The notes beneath the pieces were generated by a model, which saw only the letters and a list, made by a program, of their open reading frames with translations, ran no database searches and was not told the DNA's origin. Shown piece after piece: positions 1-8,220 of a DNA stretch of 64,000 nt. Each line of letters opens with the position of its first letter. Positions within the stretch are counted from its first letter, which is position 1. Origin of the DNA: Okeania sp. SIO2B3 (GTDB lineage: Bacteria; Cyanobacteriota; Cyanobacteriia; Cyanobacteriales; Microcoleaceae); NCBI RefSeq assembly GCF_010672525.1, contig NZ_JAAHGH010000002.1, forward strand, positions 97,398-161,397. Reading direction: 5' to 3'. The position numbers and the translations under genes were made by a program.

Positions 1-510
1 TATGAAAAATTGAAAGATGAACAACTCAAACGTATTGCCTTCCGAGACCAAATAATTTATCTAACACTGGGAATATTTGGCGGAATACTCTCTTTTGCTC
101 TATCAAATAAAACTAATTTTTATGCCCTCTTAGTTATTCCTTGGGTTTGCCTAATTCTCGGTTGGACTTATTTAGTTAATGATGAAAAAATCTCTGCTCT
201 TGGAAAATATATTCGATTGACTCTCACCGAAAAAATCAAAGCACAAATAGATGATTCAGATATCGAATCTATCTTTGGTTGGGAGATTTTTCATAGAAGC
301 GACGAAAGACGAAGAAGGCGAAAAATAGAACAGTTAATTATTGATGAAATTACTTTTGTGTTCTCTGGTTTAGTAGCTTTATTTGCCTTCTGGTCTCTAG
401 GTACAAATCTTTCTCTAGTAATTTATATATTTTGTGCTTTTGAACTTATTCTATTAGTAGTTTTAGGCGTAGAAATTATTATTTATGCCGATCTAACTCA
501 AGGCAGATAG
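1..510 (+). CDS. Integral membrane protein, 5' end outside the window
   Basis: The reading frame is open from the first base, so the gene starts upstream; the TTG at base 10 is unlikely to be the true start. I see four hydrophobic segments in two pairs (roughly residues 17-37, 39-57, 113-131 and 136-158 counted from the TTG). A charged loop between the pairs carries an arginine run (DERRRRRKIEQ) and would be cytosolic by the positive-inside rule. I do not recognise the family and there is no catalytic motif. The stop is followed by an AT-rich spacer without an obvious terminator. Function unknown; that it is a real membrane protein is well supported by its composition. Confidence 0.6.
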   Translation, partial: YEKLKDEQLKRIAFRDQIIYLTLGIFGGILSFALSNKTNFYALLVIPWVCLILGWTYLVNDEKISALGKYIRLTLTEKIKAQIDDSDIESIFGWEIFHRSDERRRRRKIEQLIIDEITFVFSGLVALFAFWSLGTNLSLVIYIFCAFELILLVVLGVEIIIYADLTQGR

Positions 511-915
511 ATTTGAAGAATTAAAAATCAATAAAATCTTAGTAGTTATTACTCAAAAAAAGACTCTGTATAGAAATTATGAAAAATTTGATAAATTTGC
601 TTTTATTAATTTTACGCCCAACCTAGTTGTTAGGAACTAATACTCTACTACCTACCTGTACAAAAAATTCACCACTCAAATTACCTTTTCTTTTGTGGCT
701 TTAATACCCCACCGTCAACAGGGATGCTGAAAATTGTTTGGGGTTGCTAAGACACGAAGTGGCGTGTCGGAGACTATCCATAAGCAATTTTCCCTCCCGC
801 CTTCTGCCTTATGCCTTCTGCCTTCTGCCTTATGCCTTCTTCAAGATTACCATCGCACAACTTATGATATTCTAATTTTTTATAGGATGAGTTTGTTGTT
901 ATACCGGGAGAAAAG
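511..915. other. Intergenic spacer upstream of psbZ
   Basis: No gene is visible. The stretch near 797-843 is an array of heptamers of the CTTCTGC / CTTATGC type, which are scattered through the whole window. A Shine-Dalgarno-like GGGAG at 906-910 sits five bases ahead of the psbZ ATG. A short open frame here (734-922) is made from the heptamer array and overlaps psbZ, so it is not annotated. Confidence 0.6.
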
Positions 916-1107
916 ATGTTAACATTCTTGTTTCAATTTGTACTACTTCTATTAGTAGTCTTATCTTTTGTTTTAGTAGTTGGTGTACCTGTTGCCTATG
1001 CTTCTCCTCAAATCTGGAGTCAAGGCAAACCTTTGATCTTTATTGGTTCTGGTTTGTGGGTAGCACTGGTAATTGCAGTAGGTGTTTTGAACTTTTTGGT
1101 GGTTTAG
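916..1107 (+). CDS. psbZ: Photosystem II core-associated protein PsbZ (Ycf9)
   Basis: At 63 residues it matches the usual 62-residue PsbZ. Two transmembrane helices (about residues 3-27 and 38-61) are joined by a short loop containing SPQIWSQGK, typical of the family. PsbZ sits at the periphery of the photosystem II core in the thylakoid membrane and, from known work on the family, stabilises PSII-antenna interactions. The ATG is preceded by GGGAG at five bases. The next gene on the strand is ribH, a neighbourhood I recall from other cyanobacteria. Identification is firm. Confidence 0.96.
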   Translation: MLTFLFQFVLLLLVVLSFVLVVGVPVAYASPQIWSQGKPLIFIGSGLWVALVIAVGVLNFLVV

Positions 1108-1293
1108 GCCAACAATTTTGATTTGAGATTGATAGAATCAGACAATTCTATTGGGCAATACCCAGAAAAAACATAGTGTAAGAGGCAAGAGATAGCAAGT
1201 TAGTGCTTGTTACTACTTGACTCTTAACTAAACATTTATACTAAAAGTTATTAGCTTTTATCTAAAAAATTTAAGTAAAAAAAGAATTCTAAT

Positions 1294-1875
1294 ATGACAG
1301 TTTTCGAGGGAACATTTACTCAAACTGAATCCTTACGCTTTGCTATTGTGATTGGTCGCTTCAATGACTTAATTACTGGTAAATTAATTGAGGGTTGTCA
1401 AGATTGTTTAAAACGCCATGGTGTAGATCCAAACCCAGAGGGTACTCAAGTAGATTATGTTTGGGTCCCTGGTAGTTTTGAGATTCCTCTAGTCGCCCGT
1501 CAACTGGCCATGAATGGTACCTACGATGCAGTAATTTGTTTGGGAGCTGTAATTAAAGGCCAAACTCCTCATTTTGATTATGTAGCTGCTGAAGTATCTA
1601 AAGGAATTGCTGCGGCAGCATTTCAAACGGGAGTACCAGTAATTTTTGGCATTGTAACTACAGATACCATGCAACAAGCTCTAGAAAGAGCTGGTATTAA
1701 AAGCAATAAGGGTTGGGAATATGCCATGAATGCTCTAGAAATGGCTAGTTTGATGCGTCAAATGAGAGGTGGTATAAATTCCTCATCTAATAATCGTAGT
1801 ATTACTGGTACAACACAAGCGTTACCCATAACTTCAAACAATTTAGTAGAGTCTGATGTATCTCCAGAAGCTTAA
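1294..1875 (+). CDS. ribH: 6,7-dimethyl-8-ribityllumazine synthase
   Basis: This enzyme condenses 5-amino-6-ribitylamino-uracil with 3,4-dihydroxy-2-butanone 4-phosphate, the penultimate step of riboflavin synthesis, as a cytosolic pentamer or 60-mer. Diagnostic motifs are present: [14 protein letters not shown] near the start, VPGSFEIP, and [15 protein letters not shown] containing the catalytic His. At 193 residues it is about 30 longer than the bacterial norm; the extra part is a Ser/Asn/Thr-rich tail after MRQMRGG. The ATG has only a weak purine stretch ahead of it. The 186-base gap from psbZ leaves room for its own promoter. Confidence 0.97.
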   Translation: MTVFEGTFTQTESLRFAIVIGRFNDLITGKLIEGCQDCLKRHGVDPNPEGTQVDYVWVPGSFEIPLVARQLAMNGTYDAVICLGAVIKGQTPHFDYVAAEVSKGIAAAAFQTGVPVIFGIVTTDTMQQALERAGIKSNKGWEYAMNALEMASLMRQMRGGINSSSNNRSITGTTQALPITSNNLVESDVSPEA

Positions 1876-1914
1876 CGAAGTCAGAAGTCATAATTCAGAA
1901 ATCAGAAGTCAAAA

Positions 1915-2020
1915 GTCAAACCACTCCTAACCCCTCCCAGGAGGGGAAGTAGGGGATTTGAGCAAGGCTCCAAAAACCCGATCGCCTTAAAAGGTGGGGT
2001 TGCGCGACCCAATTATTTTG
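1915..2020. repeat. Dispersed repeat, second copy inverted at 15785-15892
   Basis: The stretch contains a palindromic CCCCTCCCAGGAGGGG core, then GGATTTGAGCAA, then CGATCGCCTTAAAAGGTGGG. The same order of blocks appears in reverse complement downstream of trmB. The CCCCTCC-type palindrome alone recurs near 23293, 23848, 24519, 52157 and 52198. Confidence 0.7.
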
Positions 2021-2116
2021 ATAAACCAAGCGATCGACAATTTTTGATCGGAAAAAATCTGCTAGGGGGTTGACAAATAAAATTATTTGTGAAATGATGA
2101 GTTATAGTTAAAAACT

Positions 2117-2188
2117 GCGGGTATAGCTCAGTGGTAGAGCGCAACCTTGCCAAGGTTGATGTCGCGCGTTCGAATCGCGTTACCCGCT
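2117..2188 (+). tRNA. tRNA-Gly (GCC)
   Basis: A 72-nt cloverleaf can be folded by eye. The acceptor stem GCGGGTA pairs with TACCCGC. The D-arm is present (GCTCAGTGGTAGAGC). The anticodon stem CAACC/GGTTG encloses loop TTGCCAA, giving anticodon GCC, which reads GGC and GGU. The T-arm contains GTTCGAATC. The CCA end is not encoded; the base after the acceptor stem is T. Confidence 0.97.
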
Positions 2189-2367
2189 TAATTTAAGTTA
2201 AAACTTTTATCTAATAGAGCCTAAGTTTGTCTATTAAATAGTTAGAACAATGAAATATCAAGAATAAAACTTCTTCCTTGATCCTTATTTACTCTTGCTT
2301 CTGCTATAAGTTAGAATTGAGATGATATACCTATGCTGATTATTAGATTGTCTTTTCTCTATCAAAA

Positions 2368-2607
2368 ATGGGGCGAGAGGACTCCCGATAAATCGAAGAT
2401 TATACCGGGAGATGAATCGCCACCAAACAAACAATAAGCACCCCATCATCGAGGTGTCACTGCGGTCGGGCAGATCGTAGAATAAATTGACTGTGTAGGC
2501 GTACTGTCAGGGGCTGGCAACAGTCTAGATAAGTGCCATTCAAGCAGTAAACCTAAATCGTGAGGTTTGGGAATCTCCCATTATAATATTTGATTTAACG
2601 GGAGAGA
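2368..2607. other. Structured remnant, possibly an IS200/IS605-type end or a non-coding RNA
   Basis: Gene-free but more structured and GC-richer than its surroundings. Two inverted repeats stand out: CTCCCG...CGGGAG around 2382-2412, followed by ATGAATCGCC, and AAACCT...AGGTTT around 2550-2570, followed by GGGAATCTCCC. Hairpins followed by such tracts resemble what I recall of tnpB 3' ends and left ends of cyanobacterial IS200/IS605 elements. No frame is open long enough to be tnpB. It could equally be an RNA gene; I cannot decide by eye. Confidence 0.35.
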
Positions 2608-2636
2608 ATGTCAACAACGCCAGTTCTACGATTACT

Positions 2637-3041
2637 TTGCGACCTCAAAAAGCTCTGAAAATTGATTTGAATGGAGATTACCCCTGTCCATGTCGGCGTA
2701 GGGGTCACTTAATTGCAATAGCCCTGACAGATGCCTTTGGCTGTAATCGCTGTCAGCAAATATTTGTGGTAAATGAAAGTGGCGATACTATTGAACAACT
2801 CTCCACTCACTATCCCTACAAACCAGCTTGGCGATGGACAGGCAAACATTGGAATCGTGCCTATTCTAATTGGAGAGCGCATTATTTACCAATAGCTCTA
2901 GTAATGATTTTAGTCCCATTAGTGATTTGGCTGCCTCTGGCCTTACACTCTCCTGGCTCTAATATAATTATTTGGGCACTGGTGGCAGTGGTTTTGGCTA
3001 TGCTTCCTGCCTTGATTGTTTGGCTTGCTTATAGACGGTGA
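2637..3041 (+). CDS. Small zinc-ribbon-like protein with two membrane helices
   Basis: The N-terminal part contains DYPCPCRRRGHL and CNRCQQIF, two cysteine pairs about 24 residues apart that look like a treble-clef/zinc-ribbon site. Two hydrophobic helices follow near the C-terminus (about residues 84-105 and 111-132). I recall a conserved cyanobacterial protein of this type, function unknown. The start is doubtful: the frame begins at a TTG lacking a ribosome site, while GGGAG plus ATG at 2608 lies in another frame that closes after 16 codons. The same frame upstream of the TTG reads NASSTIT, which suggests a one-base loss after the ATG. Confidence 0.65.
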   Translation: MRPQKALKIDLNGDYPCPCRRRGHLIAIALTDAFGCNRCQQIFVVNESGDTIEQLSTHYPYKPAWRWTGKHWNRAYSNWRAHYLPIALVMILVPLVIWLPLALHSPGSNIIIWALVAVVLAMLPALIVWLAYRR

Positions 3042-3061
3042 TTTGAGTAGGGGAGTGTTCA

Positions 3062-3176
3062 ACAATTAATAATTAATAATTAATAATTAATAATTACTTC
3101 TCCTTGAAAAGAAGAGAATTTACTCAAAGGAAAATTTTTTGTTTTTTCTCCTTTTAAGGATAGACTTTAAACCTTA
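3062..3176. repeat. R1 interspersed repeat, copy 1
   Basis: A period-7 TAATTAA run leads into ACTTCTCCTTGAAAAG, then TCAAAGGAAAA, then CTCCTTTTAAGGA and TTTAAACCTTAATT. The same order of blocks recurs at 3250-3373, and in reverse complement at 12882-13004 and 61602-61727. Each copy has two CTCCTT/AAGGAG stems. No open frame. Confidence 0.8.
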
Positions 3177-3249
3177 ATTTTTCAGTAAACATAACAGTAA
3201 TTTGGTAGTCCTGCTCGCGTAATGATATACAGGAAAAAGGAATACCCTT

Positions 3250-3373
3250 CAATAATTAATAATTAATAATTAATAATTAATAATTACCTCTCCTTAAAAA
3301 GAAAAGATCAGACTCAAAGGAAATTTTTTTCTTGTTTCTCCTTTAAAGGAGAGGCTTCAAACCTTAATTATTT
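3250..3373. repeat. R1 interspersed repeat, copy 2
   Basis: Second direct copy of the repeat at 3062. It starts in a TAATTAA array and ends with CTTTAAAGGAGAGG and TTCAAACCTTAATTATT. The CCTCTCC and GGAGAGG segments could pair to form long hairpins in RNA. Confidence 0.8.
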
Positions 3374-3722
3374 GGTCATGGGAGCAAGATGCTCCCACTG
3401 TTCTCGTAACAAAAATAATTACAATGCACGACCATTACAATGCACCACCACCAAGTAATTAACATGAACTGACTAATAATTATCGAAAAGGTTATTATTT
3501 CTGTGTTAATTATTGAATAATTGAAGCTTCAACTAATTTTATTGATCAGGGGAGTAGATAGCAGGGAATAGTGGGAAATTTCAGACATTTTCAAGATAAT
3601 GAAGAAGAGTATTTTTACAGCATATTCTAAGCATATAAAGTACAGATATTAACAATTAAATATTTATAGTGCAGACATCTTGCCCGCAATGGTTGTACCT
3701 CACTAAAATGGGTCTGCTGTAT

Positions 3723-3859
3723 TATAGCAATGTGCACTGGCATATTTACAAATTACAAGAACTGTCCAATAGCTAAAAGTCTTACAATATCGGTTTTTTA
3801 TTCCTCCAGATGAGCTGTTGCCTGTTGCCTGTTGCCTGTTGCCTGCGCACAGCGCTATA
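3723..3859. mobile_element. Miniature inverted-repeat element, TATAGC family
   Basis: The ends are TATAGCAATGTG and CACAGCGCTATA, which are imperfect inverted repeats. The first 80 bases are nearly identical to 47894-47975, and both copies end with TGTTGCC heptamers followed by CACAGCGCTATA. No open frame. Whether it moves is inferred only from the two copies and their termini. Confidence 0.6.
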
Positions 3860-4117
3860 CTATTAATGAGACCTAATATCACCCTAGCAAAGCAAAAAAA
3901 GATGAAGTATTAAAGCAGAAAATAAGTAAGCATTTTGGAGGAGATACTTACAAAAATAAACCTATATGAAAAGCATCATATAGGGTAAAAAAATTAATTT
4001 AGGACTCTTATAGCAGTCGAAGTAAAGGTTAGGATAGTTCAAAAGAAAACTCAGACAACGTGAGAATTTTACTTCTTACTTCTTCCTTCTTCCTTCTTTT
4101 TTCTTCCTTCTGCTATG

Positions 4118-4930
4118 CTATTTTGTTGCTAGTTTCACATCAGTTGCTAAACCAAAAACTTGTAATAATTGAATCATCATCCAAGTCGTATCAATTTCCC
4201 ACCATTGCAAACCATGACGTGCAGAATACTGAAAAGCATGATGGTTATTGTGCCAACCTTCACCATAAGTTAATACGGCCACCCACCAACAATTAGTCGA
4301 AGAATCACCAGCATCATAAGTACGATAACCAAACTTATGAGTGGCACTATTAACTAACCAAGTGCAATGAAAAACAGCAACTATTCTGAAGAAAATACCC
4401 CAAACTACAAAAGGCAAACCTCCTATAAGGAAAAGTAAAATGCCAAAAGCAAACTGAATGGGAATAAAGTTTACTTGCAAAAACTTATAAACAGGATCGT
4501 CTGCTATATCTTTGGTATAGCGAGGAACTTCCGATCTGATTGGTAGATGATGAAGCATCCAACCCATATGACTCCACCAAAACCCACGATGGGAGTCATG
4601 GGGGTCTTGTTCATTATCTGAATGTAGGTGATGAATACGATGTAAACCTACCCAGTCACAAACTCCACCTTGACAGGCAAGTGTACCGCAAAAAACTAAG
4701 AAGTATTCTAGCCACTTGGGAGTTTTAAAGCTGCGGTGTGTCACCATACGATGAAAGCCTAATGTAATACCTAGACCACCTGTAATCCAATGTAATAATA
4801 AGGCTAGGCCAACTGCAGTCCAACTAAAGTTACTGGGAAATAGGGCAAACAAGGCTCCAATGTGCAGGAATGCCATAAAGCCTATGATGCTCCAATCAAC
4901 GGAAAGTTTTTCTGATGCTGAAATTGTCAT
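4118..4930 (-). CDS. desC: Acyl-lipid delta-9 fatty acid desaturase
   Basis: A membrane di-iron desaturase that introduces the first double bond into C18 acyl chains of membrane lipids. All three histidine clusters are present: HRMVTHRS, HRIHHLHSD and HNNHHAF, with four hydrophobic spans between them. I start at the ATG giving MTISASEK because the longer frame begins at a TTG without a ribosome site; the resulting 270 residues match DesC length. It is divergently oriented from the PLP-lyase gene across an AT-rich 540-bp spacer that must hold both promoters. Identification firm; exact regiospecificity is inferred from family resemblance. Confidence 0.93.
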   Translation of the reverse strand: MTISASEKLSVDWSIIGFMAFLHIGALFALFPSNFSWTAVGLALLLHWITGGLGITLGFHRMVTHRSFKTPKWLEYFLVFCGTLACQGGVCDWVGLHRIHHLHSDNEQDPHDSHRGFWWSHMGWMLHHLPIRSEVPRYTKDIADDPVYKFLQVNFIPIQFAFGILLFLIGGLPFVVWGIFFRIVAVFHCTWLVNSATHKFGYRTYDAGDSSTNCWWVAVLTYGEGWHNNHHAFQYSARHGLQWWEIDTTWMMIQLLQVFGLATDVKLATK

Positions 4931-5473
4931 GAAAATCTCTAGGTTAAGAACTAAATAGCTCAAAAGGAGCTAGCTTAAATCAAAGCAAATTTATATGTTC
5001 GTATAGGATATGGAAAATATTTTGGTAATAACTACTTAATCTATATCTATTAATTCAGAAGCAGAAAGTTAAAAAATATTCTTATGCCAAAATCCAGGTA
5101 TTTTAAGTGTTTAAGTTTAGATTCCTAACTAATAATACAGGATAATTTTTCTTAAACCAAGCTACTATAAATATACTAAATAAATATAGTAAAATCTCTA
5201 AGTTTTAGTAATTGACTATGAAAATTTGATTAATAAAAAAAGTCAATTACTATTTTTACATTGAGTAAAACACTGCTTTGTTTTTTGAGTTTTTTTACTT
5301 CAAAATTGTCATAATTTTTTGATGACACTTTGTTCAAAAAAAAAAGCACAGCGTCAATATCTAAAATTAACTATTTGTTTAAAAAGTAATTTTAGGTTTT
5401 ATGGTGAATTTGAGTATTAACAAAAATTTACACTTTGTTTAGCATATCACAAATCAAACAAATTAAATTAAAA
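4931..5473. promoter_or_regulatory. Divergent promoter region between desC and the PLP-lyase gene
   Basis: An AT-rich stretch without a gene separates two divergent starts, so both promoters should lie here. I see several TATA-type blocks (for example TATAATA-like runs near 5140-5190) but no unambiguous -35/-10 pair. An A-tract at 5336-5345 may bend the DNA. There are no inverted-repeat elements, unlike most spacers in this window. Confidence 0.4.
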
Positions 5474-6703
5474 ATGAGCAGCACTAAATATCTACAAACA
5501 GCAGAACAAGAGTTATTTCCCATATTTTCCGATATTGATAGCTTAGTCAAGCAAAATCTCAGACGAGTTATAGATGCTTTTCGGGAGCATCGGGTAGGTG
5601 TCCATCACTTTGCAGGAGTTACTGGTTATGGCCATGACGATTTAGGACGGGAAACTTTGGACAAGGTCTTTGCTCAGGTTATGGGGGCTGAGGCAGCAGC
5701 GGTAAGGGTCCAATTTGTTTCTGGAACTCATGCGATCGCCTGTGCTTTGTTTGGCACTCTTAGGCCAGGGGATGAAATGTTGTCTGTGGTGGGTTCTCCT
5801 TACGATACTTTGGAGGAGGTTATTGGTCTGAGGGAGGAGGGTCAAGGTTCTCTGAAAGATTTTGGTGTTAGTTATCGGGAATTGCCGTTAACTGAGACTG
5901 GTGCAATAGATTGGCGAGGGTTGGAGTCTGCTATTACTGAGAAGACTCGTCTGGCTTTGATTCAACGTTCTTGTGGTTATTCTTGGCGGGCTAGTTTGTC
6001 TATTGCAGATATTGAGAAAATTGTCAAGATAGTTAAGGAACAAAATCCTCGGACAGTTTGTTTTGTGGATAACTGTTATGGGGAGTTTATTGAAGAGCGG
6101 GAACCTCTTGTGGTGGGAGCTGATTTAGTGGCGGGGTCTTTAATTAAAAATCCTGGTGGTACTATAGTTCCGGCTGGTGGGTATGTGGCGGGTAGGGAAG
6201 ATTTGGTGGAAGCTGCTGCTTGTCGGTTAACTGCTCCTGGTATTGGTAGTAGTGGTGGGGCAACTTTTGAGCAGAATAGGTTGTTGTTTCAAGGTTTATT
6301 TTTGGCGCCTCAAATGGTGGGGGAGGCGATGAAGGGTAATCATTTGACGGCTTATGTTTTTGATAAGTTGGGTTATGCTGTTAATCCTCTTCCTTTTGAA
6401 AAACGACGGGATGTTATTCAGGGGATAAAGTTGGGTTCCCCGGAGAAGTTAATTGCTTTTTGTCGAGCTATTCAGCAATATTCGCCTGTGGGGTCTTATT
6501 TAGATCCGGTACCTGCACCGATGCCTGGATATGAAAGTCAGTTGGTTATGGCGGGGGGGACTTTTATTGATGGGGCGACTTCTGAATTTTCGGCGGATGG
6601 TCCTTTGAGGGAACCTTATGTGGTGTTTTGTCAGGGGGGAACTCATTGGACTCATGTGGCGATCGCTCTGGAGGCGGCTATTGAGGCGGTAGGGTTTTTT
6701 TGA
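5474..6703 (+). CDS. Methionine gamma-lyase / aluminium-resistance-type PLP enzyme
   Basis: A fold-type I PLP enzyme of the group annotated as methionine gamma-lyase family or aluminium resistance protein (Pfam Met_gamma_lyase). The likely PLP lysine is in GSLIKNPGGTI; VDNCYGEFIE is the cofactor-aspartate region, and FVSGTHAIACALFG the phosphate-binding loop. I chose the ATG of MSSTKYLQ rather than the ATG 13 codons upstream because the N-terminus then matches the family and the length (409) is typical. The 3' two-thirds is noticeably GC-richer than flanking DNA. Substrate unknown. The gene ends directly before a long tandem-repeat array. Confidence 0.85.
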   Translation: MSSTKYLQTAEQELFPIFSDIDSLVKQNLRRVIDAFREHRVGVHHFAGVTGYGHDDLGRETLDKVFAQVMGAEAAAVRVQFVSGTHAIACALFGTLRPGDEMLSVVGSPYDTLEEVIGLREEGQGSLKDFGVSYRELPLTETGAIDWRGLESAITEKTRLALIQRSCGYSWRASLSIADIEKIVKIVKEQNPRTVCFVDNCYGEFIEEREPLVVGADLVAGSLIKNPGGTIVPAGGYVAGREDLVEAAACRLTAPGIGSSGGATFEQNRLLFQGLFLAPQMVGEAMKGNHLTAYVFDKLGYAVNPLPFEKRRDVIQGIKLGSPEKLIAFCRAIQQYSPVGSYLDPVPAPMPGYESQLVMAGGTFIDGATSEFSADGPLREPYVVFCQGGTHWTHVAIALEAAIEAVGFF

Positions 6704-6749
6704 AGTCAGAAGTTAAAAGTTAAAAGTCAAAAGTTAGAATTTTTTAATT

Positions 6750-7905
6750 ATGAAATTTTTCCTTTTATTACTATTGAACAATAGTGGTTTTATTTGCTGA
6801 AGCTCCTAGAGATATGAGGATGAAATTTTTTCCTTTTATTACTATTGAACAATAGTGGTTTCATTTGCTGAAGCTTCTGGAGGTGGAGGATGGAAATTTT
6901 CTCTTTTATTACTATTGAACAATAGTATTTTCATTTACTGAAGCTCCCGGAGATGGAGGGTGAAATTTTTCTCTTTTATTACTATTGAACAATAGTAGTT
7001 TCATTTACTGAAGCTTCCGGAGGTGAAGGATGAAAATTTTTCCTTTTATTACTATTGAACAATAGTATTTTCATTTGCTGAAGCTTCTGGAGATGGAGGA
7101 TGAGGTTTTTCTCTTTTATTACTATTGAACAATAGTATTTTCATTTGCTGAAGCTCCTGGAGGTGGAGGATGAAATTTTTCTCTTTATATTACTATTGAA
7201 CAATAGTAGTTTCATTTGCTGAAGCTCTCGGAGGTGGAGGATGGAATTTTTCCTTTTATTACTATTGAACAATAGTGGTTTCATTTACTGAAGATCCTGG
7301 AGATGGAGGATGGAATTTTTCCTTTTATTACTATTGAACAATAGTGGTTTCATTTGCTGAAGCTCTCGGAGGTGGAGGATGAAATTTTTCTCTTTTATTG
7401 CGGATAGAGCAATAGTGGTTTCATTTGCTGAAGCTCTCGGAGGTGGAGGATGAAATTTTTCTCTTTTATTGCGGATAGAGCAATAGTGGTTTCATTTACT
7501 TAAGCTTCTGGGGAGGATAAAATTTTTCCTTTTATTGCGGATAGAGTAATAGTGGTTTCATTTGCTGAAGCTCTCGGAGGTGGAGGATGAAATTTTTCTC
7601 TTTTATTGCGGATAGAGCAATAGTGGTTTCATTTGCTGAAGCTCCTGGAGGTGGAGGATGGAATTTTTCTCTTCTATTGCGGATATAGCAATAGTGGTTT
7701 CATTTACTGAAGCTCTCGGAGATGGAGGATGGAATTTTTCTCTTCTATTGCGTATAGAGCAATAGTGGTTTCATTTGCTGAAGCTCCTGGAGGTGGAGGA
7801 TGACATTTTTCTCTTCTATTGCGTATAGAACAATAGTATTTTCATTTGCTGAAGCTCCTGGAGGTAGAGGATGAAATTTTTCCTTTTATTGCGGATATAG
7901 CAATG
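6750..7905 (+). repeat. Tandem array of about 17 units of 70 bp, most with a ribosome-site-like stretch and a micro-ORF
   Basis: Units of 67-71 bp repeat head to tail. Each has a purine block such as GGAGGTGGAGG, usually an immediate ATG (a GTG in one unit, lost in another), then AAATTTTTCTCTTTTATT, then a small palindrome ending in CAATAGT. In most upstream units the frame closes after 11 codons (MKFFSFITIEQ-type). In several downstream units the palindrome is replaced by TATTGCGGATAGAGCAATA, the stem is kept, and the frame extends to 24 codons (MKFFSFIADRAIVV...), in some units ending in a TGA that overlaps the next ATG. Some units have frame changes. No spacers, so not CRISPR. Confidence 0.9.
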
Positions 7906-7954
7906 TTAAATGATTTCTATAATAGGCTTAGTTAATTTATCGGAGTTTATTCAA

Positions 7955-8194
7955 ATGGATAATGAGATGGATAATGAGAATCTAGAAATTCCACCTTTTT
8001 CTATTAATAGAAAGAACCCTTCAATCAATCTGCCTATAAACATGGAGGCTTTTAAAGAGTTCGTGGTTTCTCTTCTGGGTAAACCAGAGTCGGTTGAGGG
8101 ATATGTAGAAGGTGCATTTGAGATAGGTTTTAGAGGATTTGAACAGCTTAATTACATAATTGATGACAGAATAACAAAGCAGAACCAGAAATAA
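7955..8194 (+). CDS. Hypothetical small acidic protein downstream of the tandem array
   Basis: A 79-residue protein if started at the ATG preceded by GGAG nine bases upstream; an ATG 15 codons earlier (7910) is also open but lacks a ribosome site and overlaps the last partial repeat unit. No membrane segment, signal peptide or recognised domain. Composition is plausible for a soluble helical protein (AFKEFVVSLLGKPESVEGYV). It converges with the EEP-family gene, with stops only 26 bases apart. Real-gene status is moderately supported. Confidence 0.45.
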   Translation: MDNEMDNENLEIPPFSINRKNPSINLPINMEAFKEFVVSLLGKPESVEGYVEGAFEIGFRGFEQLNYIIDDRITKQNQK

Positions 8195-8220
8195 CCAACT
8201 ACAAACCATAATAATTTCCA

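Larger units (their letters stand above)
3042..4117. other. 1.1-kb spacer between the zinc-ribbon protein and desC
   Basis: No coding region found. It holds two copies of a roughly 120-bp AT-rich repeat (3062-3176 and 3250-3373), a small palindrome GGGAGCAAGATGCTCCC at 3379-3396, and one inverted-repeat element (3723-3859). CTTCCTT-type pyrimidine tracts lie just past the desC stop. Confidence 0.65.

Noticed and set aside
734..922. Possible 62-residue protein before psbZ
   Set aside because: It is made largely from CTTCTGC heptamers, has no ribosome site and overlaps the psbZ start.
4060..4296. 78-residue plus-strand frame over the desC end
   Set aside because: It overlaps desC antisense and begins in a CTTCCTT array.
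6750..7905. CRISPR-like periodic repeats
   Set aside because: The 70-bp units abut one another with no variable spacers, and no cas genes are nearby.
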